64,000 bases of DNA from Streptomyces meridianus (GCF_023703325.1 NZ_JAMQGM010000046.1:1-64000), one strand, 5' to 3'; shown: positions 20,246 to 28,758, numbered from the stretch's first letter. Made by a program: numbers and translations. Notes: generated by a model from the sequence alone, not told the origin.

Positions 20246-21915
20246 TGAAAGTGATGACCCAGCTGGCCATGGTCATGAACCTCGACAAGTGCATCGGCTG
20301 CCACACCTGTTCGGTCACCTGCAAACAGGCGTGGACCAACCGCAGCGGAGTCGAGTACGTCTGGTTCAACAACGTCGAGACCCGCCCGGGCCAGGGCTAC
20401 CCGCGGCGCTACCAGGATCAGGACACATGGCGGGGCGGCTGGGAGCTGGGACGGCGCGGGCGGCTGAAGCCGAAGTCCGGGGGACGGTTGCGCAAGCTGC
20501 TCACCATCTTCGCCAACCCGGTGCTGCCCAACATCCGCGACTACTACGAACCGTGGACGTACGACTACTCCACCCTCACCACCGCGCCGCTGGGCGACGA
20601 CTTCCCGGTCGCCCAGCCGGTGTCGCTGCTCTCCGGCCGGCCGACGAGCGTCGAGTGGAGCGCCAACTGGGACGACAACCTGGGCGGCGGACCCGCGAAC
20701 GCCGGGCTCGACCCCGTCATCGAGCGCCTGCGCAGCGAGGCGGAGGAGAAGGTCCGGTTCTCCTTCGAGCAGGCGTACATGTTCTACCTGCCGCGCATCT
20801 GCGAGCACTGCCTCAACCCCTCGTGCGTCGCCTCCTGTCCCTCGGGGGCGATGTACAAGCGCTCCGAGGACGGCATCGTGCTGGTCGACCAGGACCGCTG
20901 CCGCGGCTGGCGGATGTGCGTGACCGGTTGCCCGTACAAGAAGGTGTACTTCAACCACCGCACCGGCAAGGCGGAGAAGTGCACCTTCTGCTATCCGCGG
21001 ATCGAGGTCGGTCTGCCCACGGTGTGCTCGGAGACCTGCGTCGGCCGGCTGCGCTACATCGGCCCCGTCCTCTACGACGCCGACCGGGTCGGCGAAGCGG
21101 CGTCCGTCGCCGACCCCACGGACCTCTACGAGGCGCAACTCGACCTGCTGCTGGACCCGTCGGATCCACAGGTGACCGATGCCGCCCGCCGCGAGGGCAT
21201 CCCCGAGGACTGGCTGGACGCCGCCCGGCGTTCGCCGGTTTACGCGCTAACCAAGGTCCACCGGGTCGCCCTGCCGCTGCACCCGGAGTTCCGCACGCTG
21301 CCGATGGTCTGGTACGTGCCACCGCTCTCCCCCGTCACGGAGGCGCTCAGCAGCACCGGGCACGACGGCGAGGACGTGGACAACCTCTTCGGCGCCATCG
21401 ACACACTGCGGATTCCGGTCGCATACCTGGCCGAACTGTTCACTGCCGGCGATCCGGTCCCCGTGCGGCGTGCGCTCCAGCGGCTGTCGGCGATGCGGTC
21501 CTACATGCGCGCGGTCAACCTCGGCGATCCGCCCGACGAGTCCGTCGCGGCGCGAGCGGGAATGACCGGCGAGGACGTCACGGCCCTCTACCGGCTGCTC
21601 GCCGTGGCCAAGTACGAAGACCGCTACGTCATCCCCACCGCCCACGAGGCCGAGGGCCGGCACATGGAGGAGACCGCCTGCAGCCTGGACTTCGAGGGCG
21701 GACCCGGCATGCACGGCAGTGGCCCGTTCGGGGAGGCGTCGGGACGCCCCCGCCCCGTGTCCGTGGAGACCTTCCACGCCCTCAGACACCGCCAGACGAG
21801 CCCGGGCGGTCCGGGAGACCCGGAGGCACGGGTGAACCTGCTCAACTGGGACGGCAAGGGCCGCCCCGCCGGACTGTTCCCGCCGAAGGGGACGCGACCC
21901 GAGGAGAGCGCGTGA
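20245..21915 (+). CDS. narH: Respiratory nitrate reductase beta subunit
   Basis: A 556-residue iron-sulfur subunit with four cysteine clusters: CIGCHTCSVTC near residue 15, CEHCLNPSCVASCPSG near 185, CRGWRMCVTGCPYKK near 220 (Trp in place of one Cys, the NarH hallmark of the [3Fe-4S] centre) and CTFCYPRIEVGLPTVCSETC near 247. It wires quinol electrons from NarI to NarG. It is the second gene of narGHJI, overlapping narG by one base and narJ by four. A second ATG three codons in is possible. Confidence 0.96.
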   Translation: MKVMTQLAMVMNLDKCIGCHTCSVTCKQAWTNRSGVEYVWFNNVETRPGQGYPRRYQDQDTWRGGWELGRRGRLKPKSGGRLRKLLTIFANPVLPNIRDYYEPWTYDYSTLTTAPLGDDFPVAQPVSLLSGRPTSVEWSANWDDNLGGGPANAGLDPVIERLRSEAEEKVRFSFEQAYMFYLPRICEHCLNPSCVASCPSGAMYKRSEDGIVLVDQDRCRGWRMCVTGCPYKKVYFNHRTGKAEKCTFCYPRIEVGLPTVCSETCVGRLRYIGPVLYDADRVGEAASVADPTDLYEAQLDLLLDPSDPQVTDAARREGIPEDWLDAARRSPVYALTKVHRVALPLHPEFRTLPMVWYVPPLSPVTEALSSTGHDGEDVDNLFGAIDTLRIPVAYLAELFTAGDPVPVRRALQRLSAMRSYMRAVNLGDPPDESVAARAGMTGEDVTALYRLLAVAKYEDRYVIPTAHEAEGRHMEETACSLDFEGGPGMHGSGPFGEASGRPRPVSVETFHALRHRQTSPGGPGDPEARVNLLNWDGKGRPAGLFPPKGTRPEESA

Positions 21916-22550
21916 CCACCGGACAGGAGGCAGCCGTGGTCTGCCAGGCGGCGTCGGTGCTGCTGCAGTATCCCGACGAGGCGTTCCACGAGCGCGTCCC
22001 CCTCGTGGCCGCCGCCGTTGCCGAACTGCCGCCGGGCCCCGCCCGTTCAGCGCTGCGGGCTCATCTCGACCACCTCGCGGACACCGCGTCGCGCGAACTG
22101 GCCGAGAACTACGTGGCCACCTTCGACCGCAGGCGCCGCTGCTGCCTCCACCTCACCTGGTGGAGGGACGGGGAGACCCGCCGTCGGGGGCAGGCGCTGG
22201 CCGATCTCAAGGCCCGCTACCGGAGCCGGGGGCTCGAGACCGGCAGTGACGAGCTGCCCGACTACCTTCCGGCCGTGCTCGAATACGCCGCCATGGGCGA
22301 CCTCACCGACGGTCTCGCCCTTCTCCAGGAGCACCGGGCCGGCATCGAGTTGCTCCGGCTGGCCCTCGAGGAGGCCGGTTCGCCCCATGCGGAGGTGGTG
22401 AGAGCCGTCTGCTCCCTGCTTCCGGGCCCGTCGCCGCGCGACCGGGCGGCCGCACGGGCGCTGGCGCGAACGGGGCCGCCGCAGGAGACCGTCGGGCTCG
22501 CCCCGTACACCGTGCCGTCTCTTCCGTCACCGGAGGAGGCGCGCCGTTGA
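21912..22550 (+). CDS. narJ: Nitrate reductase molybdenum cofactor assembly chaperone
   Basis: A 212-residue helical protein of the TorD/NarJ chaperone family, which inserts the Mo cofactor into apo-NarG and is not part of the final enzyme. Seen are ASVLLQYPDEAF at the N-terminus, YVATFDRRRRCCLHLTWW near residue 65 (the NarJ signature 'YV.TFD...R..L.LT'), and DELPDYLPAVLEYAA near residue 113. The start GTG at 21912 overlaps the narH stop (GTGA), and the end overlaps narI. Confidence 0.93.
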   Translation: MTTGQEAAVVCQAASVLLQYPDEAFHERVPLVAAAVAELPPGPARSALRAHLDHLADTASRELAENYVATFDRRRRCCLHLTWWRDGETRRRGQALADLKARYRSRGLETGSDELPDYLPAVLEYAAMGDLTDGLALLQEHRAGIELLRLALEEAGSPHAEVVRAVCSLLPGPSPRDRAAARALARTGPPQETVGLAPYTVPSLPSPEEARR

Positions 22551-23257
22551 GCACCGTCGACACCGTCCTGTGGGGGGTTCTGCCGTACGTCACCCTCGTC
22601 GTGCTCGTCGGGGGCACCGTCTGGCGCTACCGGTACGACCAGTTCGGCTGGACCACCCGCTCCTCGGAGTTGTACGAGTCGCGACTGCTGCGGGTGGGGA
22701 GCCCCCTGTTCCACTTCGGGATCCTCGTTGTGGTCATCGGTCACGCGATCGGTCTGCTCGTCCCCGAGAACTGGACGTCCGCCGTGGGCATCGGGCAGGC
22801 CGCCTATCACGTGCAGGCCCTGCTCCTCGGATCCGTCGCCGGCTTCGCGACCCTCGCGGGTGCGGCGATCCTCGTGTACCGGCGCCGGACGACCGGGCCC
22901 GTCTTCACGGCCACCACCCGTAACGACAAGGCCATGTATCTCGTCCTGGTCGCCGCGATCGTCGCCGGGCTGGTCGCCACCGGTTCCGGTGCCGGTGTCG
23001 TCGGCGAGGAGCACAACTACCGCGAGACCGTCTCCGCCTGGTTCCGGTCCGTCTTCGTGCTGCGGCCGGACGTCGCCGCGATGGCCTCCGCGCCGCCGGC
23101 GTTCCGGGTTCACGCTCTCATCGGCATGCTGCTCTTCGCGCTCTGGCCCTTCACCCGGCTCGTGCACGCCTTCACCGCGCCGGTCGGCTACCTCTTCCGT
23201 CCCTACATCGTCTACCGGTCCCGTGCCGAGACCGCCCGGGCCCGGCGCGGATGGTGA
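22547..23257 (+). CDS. narI: Respiratory nitrate reductase gamma subunit (cytochrome b)
   Basis: A 236-residue membrane protein with five predicted helices. Two histidine pairs suit the two b hemes: HFGILVVVIGH in helix 2 and FRVHALIGMLLF...RLVHAF in helix 5. It oxidises menaquinol at the membrane and anchors NarGH. The start is TTG at 22547, overlapping the narJ stop (TTGA). It ends the operon and converges on a stress-protein gene, with a hairpin between. Confidence 0.94.
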   Translation: MSTVDTVLWGVLPYVTLVVLVGGTVWRYRYDQFGWTTRSSELYESRLLRVGSPLFHFGILVVVIGHAIGLLVPENWTSAVGIGQAAYHVQALLLGSVAGFATLAGAAILVYRRRTTGPVFTATTRNDKAMYLVLVAAIVAGLVATGSGAGVVGEEHNYRETVSAWFRSVFVLRPDVAAMASAPPAFRVHALIGMLLFALWPFTRLVHAFTAPVGYLFRPYIVYRSRAETARARRGW

Positions 23258-23258
23258 G

Positions 23259-23300
23259 CCGGAACCACCGGGCCGCACCGCAAGGCCCTCCCGGTTCCGG
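23259..23300. terminator. Hairpin between narI and universal stress protein gene
   Basis: CCGGAACC (23259-23266) and GGTTCCGG (23293-23300) form a perfect 8-bp stem with a 26-base G/C-rich loop, between two convergent genes. No U-tract. Works as a plausible two-way terminator. Confidence 0.45.
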
Positions 23301-23312
23301 ATCGGCGCGTGC

Positions 23313-24176
23313 TCAGTCGTGGGGCACGACGGCGACCGGACAGCCGGCGTGATGCACGGCGGCCTGGAGAACAGGGCCGATGCGGGGCCGTAGTGCGCCC
23401 GGGTGCCTGCGTCGGCCGACGGCCAGCAGCAACGCTCCCTCGGACGCGCGGACGATCGCCCGGCCGGGGCTCTCCGCCCGCAGTTCCTCCTCCACCCGCA
23501 CCGAGGGAAAGCGCTCACGCCAGGGACGCAACGCCCCGGCCAGCTCCTGCCGCATGTCGTCCACCGCCTCCTCCACGACGACATGGTCCGAACCCCACGG
23601 GGTGTAGACGTGCGTCGGGAGCCTGCTCGCCTGAACGGCACGAAGCTTCGCCCCGTGGCGTGCCGCGGTGTCGAAGGCGAACTCCAGCAGTGCGTCGGGC
23701 CGGTGGACGCTCAGTCCCACCACCACGTCGGCGACGGTGCCGGGCCGCTCCACGCCCTCCAGCTCCGCGCGCACCAGAACCAGGCGGCCGTCGGCGCGCG
23801 CCATCACGCTCAGCCCCACGTCGCCGAGGAAGTAGCTGGGGGCGCGGGCCAGCCCCTGCGAACCGATCGCGAGGATCTCGGACCGGGCCGCGGCCTCCAG
23901 CAGGGCGCCCTTCGGTTCGTCCGCCACGAGTTCGCTGGTGACGGGCAGGTCCGGGACCACACCGCGGACCGCCACCCGGGCCGTCTCGAGCATGTGCTCG
24001 GACCAGGCCTGCCAGTCCGCCTCGGTGCCGCGTGCGCGGGGTTCGGGCGTGAACGGGGCACGCGCGTGCATCAGGCGCAGCGGGAGCCCGCGCAGCTCGG
24101 CCTCCCGGGCCGCCCAGCGGGCCGCCGACAGGCTCTCCTCCGAGCCGTCGAGTCCAACGGTGATGGCCGGTTCCAC
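23313..24176 (-). CDS. Universal stress protein, two UspA domains
   Basis: A 287-residue tandem UspA protein. Domain 1 begins AITVGLDGSEESLSAARWAA and has an ATP-loop-like IGSQGLARAPSYFLGDVG; domain 2 ends AAVHHAGCPVAVVP but its loop (VGRRRHPGALRPRIG) departs from the G-x2-G-x9-G pattern, so only the first site may bind nucleotide. Such proteins are strongly induced in hypoxia in actinobacteria. I chose the GTG at 24174-24176 because GGAGGTGA lies 8 bases upstream; GTG at 24185 is the alternative. Divergent from the nitroreductase, with a shared G-rich box between. Confidence 0.9.
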   Translation of the reverse strand: MEPAITVGLDGSEESLSAARWAAREAELRGLPLRLMHARAPFTPEPRARGTEADWQAWSEHMLETARVAVRGVVPDLPVTSELVADEPKGALLEAAARSEILAIGSQGLARAPSYFLGDVGLSVMARADGRLVLVRAELEGVERPGTVADVVVGLSVHRPDALLEFAFDTAARHGAKLRAVQASRLPTHVYTPWGSDHVVVEEAVDDMRQELAGALRPWRERFPSVRVEEELRAESPGRAIVRASEGALLLAVGRRRHPGALRPRIGPVLQAAVHHAGCPVAVVPHD

Positions 24177-24250
24177 GGCGTTCACCTCCGTCCTCCGCCA
24201 GGGGCGCGAGCACTTTCCCACAGCGTGCTGCCGGTGCGAACGACGGTGAC

Positions 24251-24268
24251 AGGGCCCAACGGCCCCCG
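24251..24268. promoter_or_regulatory. G-rich inverted-repeat box upstream of USP/nitroreductase pair
   Basis: AGGGCCCAACGGCCCCCG. It shares 15 of its first 17 bases with the box at 25671. A looser copy (AGGGCCAGCGGTCTC) starts exactly 30 bp later at 24281. It sits 75 bp from the stress-protein start and 166 bp from the nitroreductase start. The GGGnC...GnCCC logic resembles DevR/OsdR dormancy boxes; that link is inference. Confidence 0.5.
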
Positions 24269-24433
24269 AACCGGACCGTCAGGGCCAGCGGTCTCGCCGG
24301 CGGCGCCGCGCGGGCCCGTCGCGCCCGGCCGCCCTCCGGCCGGGTCCTTTCGGCCCCTGCCGCCGGCAGACGGACATGGGCGAGGGTGGAACCGGAAGCC
24401 CCATCGGGGACAAGGGCCAGACGTGAGGTTCTC

Positions 24434-25423
24434 ATGTCCGTACGGTCGATCGATCGCCACCAGGTGGCCGCTCTGGTCGCCGACGCCGTCATGGCGCCCT
24501 CCATGCACAATGCGCAGCCGTGGCGGTTCCGCTATGCGTGCGGCGAGGCCGTGTTCCGGCTGTACGCCGATCCTCAACGGCGTATCCCGCACTCCGACCC
24601 GTCCGACCGGGGCCTCCACATCGGCTGCGGTACGGCCCTGCTGAACCTGCGTGTCGCCCTGGCCCACGCCGGCTGGGCGGCCGACACGGAACTGCTGCCC
24701 GAGCCAGGTGATCCCGGGCTGTTGGCGACGGTGCGCCCGGTTCCGGACCGTCCGCCGGACGACGGTCTGGCGGGGCTGCACCCGGCAATCCGGTCCCGGC
24801 ACACCAGCCGCCACCCGTTCGCGGACCTCGAGGTCCCCAGGACGGTGAGGGACGAACTCGGGGACGCCGCCCGGCAGGAGGGCGTGCGGCTCGAGTTCGT
24901 GTCCGCCCAGCACCTGGAGACGGTTCTGACCCTGATACGGGACGCCGAGACGTACACCTTCATGGATGCCGGGCGGGACGCCGACACGTCACGCTGGACC
25001 CGTTTCGGGGACGAGGCCGGCGCCGCCGAGGACGGCGTGCCCGATTACGCGTTCGGCCCCCGCAGGCGCGGCGGCAGGGCTCCGGTGCGCGACCTCGCCG
25101 GACGGCGCGTACTGGCGGGCCAGGACGTCGCCGACTTCGAGGAGACGCCCCATCTGGTCCTGCTGAGCACGAGCGGTGACCGTCCCGTCGACTGGCTGCG
25201 AACGGGCCAGGCCGTGGAACGGGTCCTGCTCGTGGCCACCGTCCACGGTCTGCGGGCCTCGTTCGCCACACAGGCGCTCGAGTGGCCGGACCTGCGCTGG
25301 GCACTGCGCGATCCGGTCACCGGAACGGGACACGTCCAGTTGGTCCTGCGCTTCGGTTACGGGGCTCCGGGCCCGGCGACACCGCGCCGGGCGGTGCACG
25401 AGGTACTCGACATCCAGCCGTAG
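24434..25423 (+). CDS. Acg-like nitroreductase family protein
   Basis: A 329-residue member of the Acg/Rv3131 branch of the nitroreductase fold. Seen are VADAVMAPSMHNAQPWRF at residues 13-30, the opening FMN-fold helix of the family, SRHTSRHPFAD near 118 and a C-terminal QLVLRFGYGAP. The duplicated fold lacks some FMN ligands in known Acg proteins, and no reaction is established for the branch. Mycobacterial relatives are dormancy-regulon genes, consistent with the stress proteins on both sides. ATG at 24434 is chosen over an upstream in-frame ATG because of its GAGG site. Confidence 0.85.
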   Translation: MSVRSIDRHQVAALVADAVMAPSMHNAQPWRFRYACGEAVFRLYADPQRRIPHSDPSDRGLHIGCGTALLNLRVALAHAGWAADTELLPEPGDPGLLATVRPVPDRPPDDGLAGLHPAIRSRHTSRHPFADLEVPRTVRDELGDAARQEGVRLEFVSAQHLETVLTLIRDAETYTFMDAGRDADTSRWTRFGDEAGAAEDGVPDYAFGPRRRGGRAPVRDLAGRRVLAGQDVADFEETPHLVLLSTSGDRPVDWLRTGQAVERVLLVATVHGLRASFATQALEWPDLRWALRDPVTGTGHVQLVLRFGYGAPGPATPRRAVHEVLDIQP

Positions 25424-25779
25424 GTCCCATCCGGGTCCTGTCGACAAATTTCTCCTGGCCCGGCGCCCCCGGCCCCGCCGTACGGCGGACAGCGCCATGC
25501 GCCGGACGGAACCGAGCAGGGCCCGGGCAGGCCGGTACGACCGGTGGGGGCGGTCCGCCTGCCGCCGATCGTGAGCCGGACGTCTCACCCGGACCGCTCG
25601 ACGCGGGGCGGCGACGAGCCGGTCCCCCGTGAGTCTTCGGCTTCCCCGCCCGGCACCGGCGCCCGCCGGCAGGGCCGAACGGTCCCCCGCCGAGGCCGTG
25701 CGCCCACTCGCGGCTCCGGTCCCGCGGTGCGACGGTGCTCTTGGAGGTCCGGCACGTCGCACGGAGGACGGTGACAGTC
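25424..25779. promoter_or_regulatory. 356-bp intergenic region upstream of second stress-protein gene
   Basis: No gene is supported here. It contains GTCGACAAATTTCTC at 25440-25454, an unusually AT-rich patch, the palindrome CGCCGTACGGCG near 25484, a GGTCCCCCG half-site at 25621, and the full G-rich box at 25671-25689. A GGAGGACG ribosome site lies just before the stress-protein start. Confidence 0.4.
25671..25689. promoter_or_regulatory. G-rich inverted-repeat box upstream of second USP gene
   Basis: AGGGCCGAACGGTCCCCCG, 91 bp before the start codon. Near-identical to the box at 24251. GGTCCCCCG, its right half, recurs exactly 60 bp upstream at 25621-25629. Proposed as binding site of a dormancy-type response regulator (inference). 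Confidence 0.5.
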
Positions 25780-26652
25780 ATGGAGCATCCCCTCGTCGTG
25801 GGTGTGGACGGTTCGGAGAGCAGCCTGCAGGCCGTGGACTGGGCCGCCGACGAGGCGGCCCGCTCGGGCGTGCCGCTGCGCGTCGTCCATGCGTCGCTGT
25901 GGGAGCGCTACGAGAGCGCGGTGCCGTCCGTCGACCCGGATCGGCCGTCGGAACGGGTGCTGGCCGAGCACATCGCCGCCTCCGCGGCGGAGCGCGCCCG
26001 GCTCCGGGCCCCGGAGCTGAAGGTCCGTGCGGACGTGCTTCCCCAGGACGCCGTGTCCGCGCTGCTGGACCGGGACGGCGAGGCGTCGGCGCTCGTCGTC
26101 GGATCACGTGGCAGAGGAGCCGTGGCCGCACTGCTGCTCGGCTCGGTGAGCCTCAAGGTGGCCGCACGGGCGCACTGCCCGGTGTTCGTGGTGCGTGGGG
26201 ACAGGAAGAACCTGGAGGGCGAGCTGCACCGCGTCGTCGTCGGGGTGAGCGAGGGCGAGGATCCGTCGGCCTTGCGCTTCGCGTTCGCCGAGGCCGAAGC
26301 GCGCGGCTGCCCGCTGCACGCCGTCACGGCCTGGCGCGCTCCGGCCCATCCGGACCGGTCCAGCCCGCTGATGACGGGGGGTACGAAGCTCACGGAGGAA
26401 CGGGCCGCGTCCGACCTGCTGACCGAGGCTCTGCGGGAACCGATGGAGGGTCACCCGCAGGTCGTCGTGGAGCGCGAGGTCGTCGAGGGCTCGGCCAGGA
26501 AGGCTCTCCTGAAGGCCGCGGGAGCAGCGGATCTGCTGGTCGTCGGGGCTGCGCGGGCCCGTAATGCGCCGGGGCTGCAGCTCGGTTCGGTCAGTCACGC
26601 CGTGCTGCACCACGCCACCTGCCCGGTCGCCGTCGTCCCCCGGCCGCTCTGA
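25780..26652 (+). CDS. Universal stress protein, two UspA domains
   Basis: A 290-residue tandem UspA protein. Domain 1 starts PLVVGVDGSESSLQAVDWAA and carries an intact nucleotide loop, VVGSRGRGAVAALLLGSVS, followed by CPVFVVRG; domain 2 (HRVVVGVSEGEDPSALRFAF) ends with VVGAARARNAPGLQLGSVS and CPVAVVPRPL. Both loops keep the terminal G-S, so ATP binding is more likely than in the protein at 23313. ATG at 25780 gives the standard family start; GTG at 25771 sits nearer the GGAGG site and is possible. Confidence 0.9.
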   Translation: MEHPLVVGVDGSESSLQAVDWAADEAARSGVPLRVVHASLWERYESAVPSVDPDRPSERVLAEHIAASAAERARLRAPELKVRADVLPQDAVSALLDRDGEASALVVGSRGRGAVAALLLGSVSLKVAARAHCPVFVVRGDRKNLEGELHRVVVGVSEGEDPSALRFAFAEAEARGCPLHAVTAWRAPAHPDRSSPLMTGGTKLTEERAASDLLTEALREPMEGHPQVVVEREVVEGSARKALLKAAGAADLLVVGAARARNAPGLQLGSVSHAVLHHATCPVAVVPRPL

Positions 26653-26861
26653 GCGGCGGCCGCACCGGCACCGCGCCCGGCGCCCGGCGCCCGGCGCCCG
26701 CGTAAAACCGCGGGACGCGCCGGTGGGTTGTGCCCGGGAGGCTCCGGCGCTCCCGGACCGACCGCCGCGAGTCCGTGACGCCTCAACGGCTGCGGGAGGA
26801 AGGGGCAGTTCGGACCCGGCACCGCGCACTGCGAGCCGTCCGTGGCGGCGCACCGCCCGTC

Positions 26862-26881
26862 AGGGCCCTTTCAAGGGCCCT
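26862..26881. promoter_or_regulatory. Perfect 9-bp-arm palindrome upstream of dhaK
   Basis: AGGGCCCTT (26862-26870), spacer TC, AAGGGCCCT (26873-26881). The AGGGCC half matches the boxes at 24251 and 25671 but with wider spacing. It could be an operator or, as RNA, a hairpin. Confidence 0.45.
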
Positions 26882-26993
26882 TTCCCTCACCCGGATCCGC
26901 GCGCCTCGCGGACATCACTGCGCCCATCGGGCCATCCGCCGAAAGGAGGTCGAGCGGGACGAGGGCTCGTTTCCGACGGCACGGCTGCCGGTT

Positions 26994-27013
26994 ACGGGAC
27001 GGGCCCGTACCGT
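26994..27013. promoter_or_regulatory. 20-bp imperfect palindrome upstream of dhaK
   Basis: ACGGGACGGG (26994-27003) directly abuts CCCGTACCGT (27004-27013); 9 of 10 positions are symmetric. It lies 246 bp before dhaK and is a candidate operator. Confidence 0.4.
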
Positions 27014-27259
27014 GAGATGCAGGGAAGGGCATTGCGAGCGGACTGCTCCTGCCACGGCCGGACGGTCTGCTCGGGATGTTCCCGCGCAGCGTCCTGTGCG
27101 CTCCGAACCCGGGAGGCGCCGCGAGGGCCGGACCGGCGGCGCTCTCGCGGCAGCCCGCGCCGGGCCGCCGGGGGCACCGGGAACGACAACCGCACAAAGG
27201 CCTCCGACCTGGTCGTTCCGGGCCGGAGGACATCCGACAACCCGCGATGGAGGGGTCCC

Positions 27260-28252
27260 ATGAAGATGCTCATCAACGTGCCCGAGACGGTGGTGTCGGA
27301 CGCCCTGCGCGGGCTGGCCGCCGCACACCCGGACCTGACCGTCGACGTGGAGCACCAGGTGATCGTCCGGCGGGACGCCCCGGTGGCCGGCAAGGTCGGA
27401 CTGGTCTCCGGCGGCGGCTCCGGTCACGAACCGCTGCACGGCGGTTTCGTCGGCCCCGGCATGCTCGACGCCGCCTGCCCCGGCGCGGTCTTCACCTCAC
27501 CCGTGCCCGACCAGATGGCCAGGGCTGCCGCTGCGGTGGACAGCGGCAAGGGCGTGCTGTTCATCGTGAAGAACTACACGGGCGACGTCCTGAACTTCAA
27601 CATGGCCGCGGAGATGGCCGAGGACGAGGGCATCCAGGTCGCCAGCGTCCTGGTCAACGACGACGTGGCGGTCACCGACAGCCTCTACACGGCCGGCCGG
27701 CGTGGCACCGGTGCCACCCTCTTCGTCGAGAAGATCGCGGGCGCCGCGGCCGACGAGGGCGCGCCGCTGGAGCGGGTGGAGGCGCTCGCCCGCCGGGTCA
27801 ACGAATCCTCCCGGAGCTTCGGTGTGGCGCTCAGCGCATGCACCACACCGTCCAAAGGCAGCCCCACGTTCGATCTCCCGCCGGGCGAGCTGGAGCTGGG
27901 GATCGGCATCCACGGCGAACCCGGGCGGGAGCGGCGCGCCATGATGACGTCGCGCGAGATCGCCGACTTCGCCGTGAACGCCGTGCTGGAGGACCTCGAA
28001 CCCACCGGCCCGGTGCTGGTCCTGGTCAACGGCATGGGGGCGACCCCGCAGCTGGAGCTCTACGGATTCAACGCCGAGGTGCAGCGGGTCCTGGGCGAGC
28101 GCGGTGTGACGGCGGCGCGGACCCTGGTCGGCAACTACGTGACCTCGCTGGACATGGCCGGGTGTTCGGTCACGCTGTGCCAGGCCGACGACGAACTCAT
28201 GCGGCTGTGGGACGCTCCGGTCCAAACCCCGGGTCTGCGCTGGGGCAGGTGA
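27260..28252 (+). CDS. dhaK: Dihydroxyacetone kinase subunit DhaK
   Basis: A 330-residue DhaK. It has the substrate-site GLVSGGGSGHEPLHGGFVG near residue 50, NYTGDVLNF near 109, and GIGIHGEPGRER near 217, in which the histidine binds dihydroxyacetone covalently. DhaK normally works with DhaL (ADP/ATP-binding) and, in PTS versions, DhaM. Neither is next to it: the downstream gene is on the opposite strand. ATG at 27260 has a strong GGAGGGG site. Possible roles are glycerol/DHA use or methylglyoxal avoidance in dormancy, if a DhaL exists elsewhere. Confidence 0.9.
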   Translation: MKMLINVPETVVSDALRGLAAAHPDLTVDVEHQVIVRRDAPVAGKVGLVSGGGSGHEPLHGGFVGPGMLDAACPGAVFTSPVPDQMARAAAAVDSGKGVLFIVKNYTGDVLNFNMAAEMAEDEGIQVASVLVNDDVAVTDSLYTAGRRGTGATLFVEKIAGAAADEGAPLERVEALARRVNESSRSFGVALSACTTPSKGSPTFDLPPGELELGIGIHGEPGRERRAMMTSREIADFAVNAVLEDLEPTGPVLVLVNGMGATPQLELYGFNAEVQRVLGERGVTAARTLVGNYVTSLDMAGCSVTLCQADDELMRLWDAPVQTPGLRWGR

Positions 28253-28259
28253 GGTAGTG

Positions 28260-28277
28260 CGCGGCTTCCGGGCCGCG
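28260..28277. terminator. Short hairpin after dhaK
   Basis: CGCGGC (28260-28265), loop TTCCGG, GCCGCG (28272-28277), between convergent dhaK and the NTF2-like gene. Short stem, no U-tract. Confidence 0.3.
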
Positions 28278-28278
28278 T

Positions 28279-28758
28279 TCACCCCTGCGCGGCGAGGTGG
28301 GCGTCGAACTCCTCGCCGCGCACCGTGTCCTCGAACACCTCGTAGCTGGTCAGCCGCCCCCACCGCATCCGGCCGTGGATCGTCCCGCGGTTGGTGTAGA
28401 CGACCTGCCCCCACTCGTCCTCGCACCAGTCGGAGAAGCGCAGGGCGATCCGGGTCGCCCAGGGTGGTCCGGAGACCAGCACGTCCTCGAAGTCGATGAC
28501 GAGCCCGGCGTCCACGAACCGCTGCAGCCACCGCCCCACTTCCTGCTTGCCCCGGAACTCCCCCGACCATGAGCTGCGCCCGGGGAAGACGAGCCGCACA
28601 TCGTCGGCGTATCCGCGCATCTGGGGCCCGATGTCGCCGTCCCGCAACCTCCGGGCGTTGTGCCGCACCACCGCCCCCACGACCGCCTCGTAGAACGACG
28701 GGAGCATCGCCCCCGCCACGACCGCTGCGGCCAGCGCCGACCGGTTCGCCACCGACAT
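28279..28758 (-). CDS. NTF2-like (SnoaL-type) protein
   Basis: A 159-residue protein with a cone-shaped NTF2-like fold: an N-terminal helix pair including AVVGAVVRHNARRL, then MRGYADDVRLVFPGRSSWSG and a run of beta strands (TRIALRFSDWCED, VVYTNRGTIHGRMRWGRL). Similar folds include polyketide cyclases, small isomerases and ligand binders; no catalytic set stands out, so the activity is unknown. Divergent from the MHS transporter gene. ATG at 28758 has a GAGGGGGAC site. Confidence 0.65.
   Translation of the reverse strand: MSVANRSALAAAVVAGAMLPSFYEAVVGAVVRHNARRLRDGDIGPQMRGYADDVRLVFPGRSSWSGEFRGKQEVGRWLQRFVDAGLVIDFEDVLVSGPPWATRIALRFSDWCEDEWGQVVYTNRGTIHGRMRWGRLTSYEVFEDTVRGEEFDAHLAAQG

Larger units (their letters stand above)
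26653..27259. promoter_or_regulatory. 607-bp non-coding region upstream of dhaK
   Basis: No convincing gene on either strand. It starts with a short tandem repeat (unit GCCCGGC, 26675-26700). It holds two palindromes, at 26862-26881 and 26994-27013, and at 26941 GAAAGGAGGT, a 10-base perfect match to the anti-Shine-Dalgarno complement but with no start codon at a usable distance. dhaK itself has GGAGGGG before its ATG. The long leader suggests multi-input control. Confidence 0.4.

Noticed and set aside
26675-26700. Tandem repeat GCCCGGC as a possible CRISPR or VNTR locus
   Set aside because: Only about 3.7 copies of 7 bases, no spacers and no cas genes; simple low-complexity repeat.
26941-26960. 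Perfect anti-SD match suggesting a hidden small gene
   Set aside because: No ATG, GTG or TTG lies at 4-12 bases downstream in any frame, so no CDS is claimed; kept only as a finding about the region.
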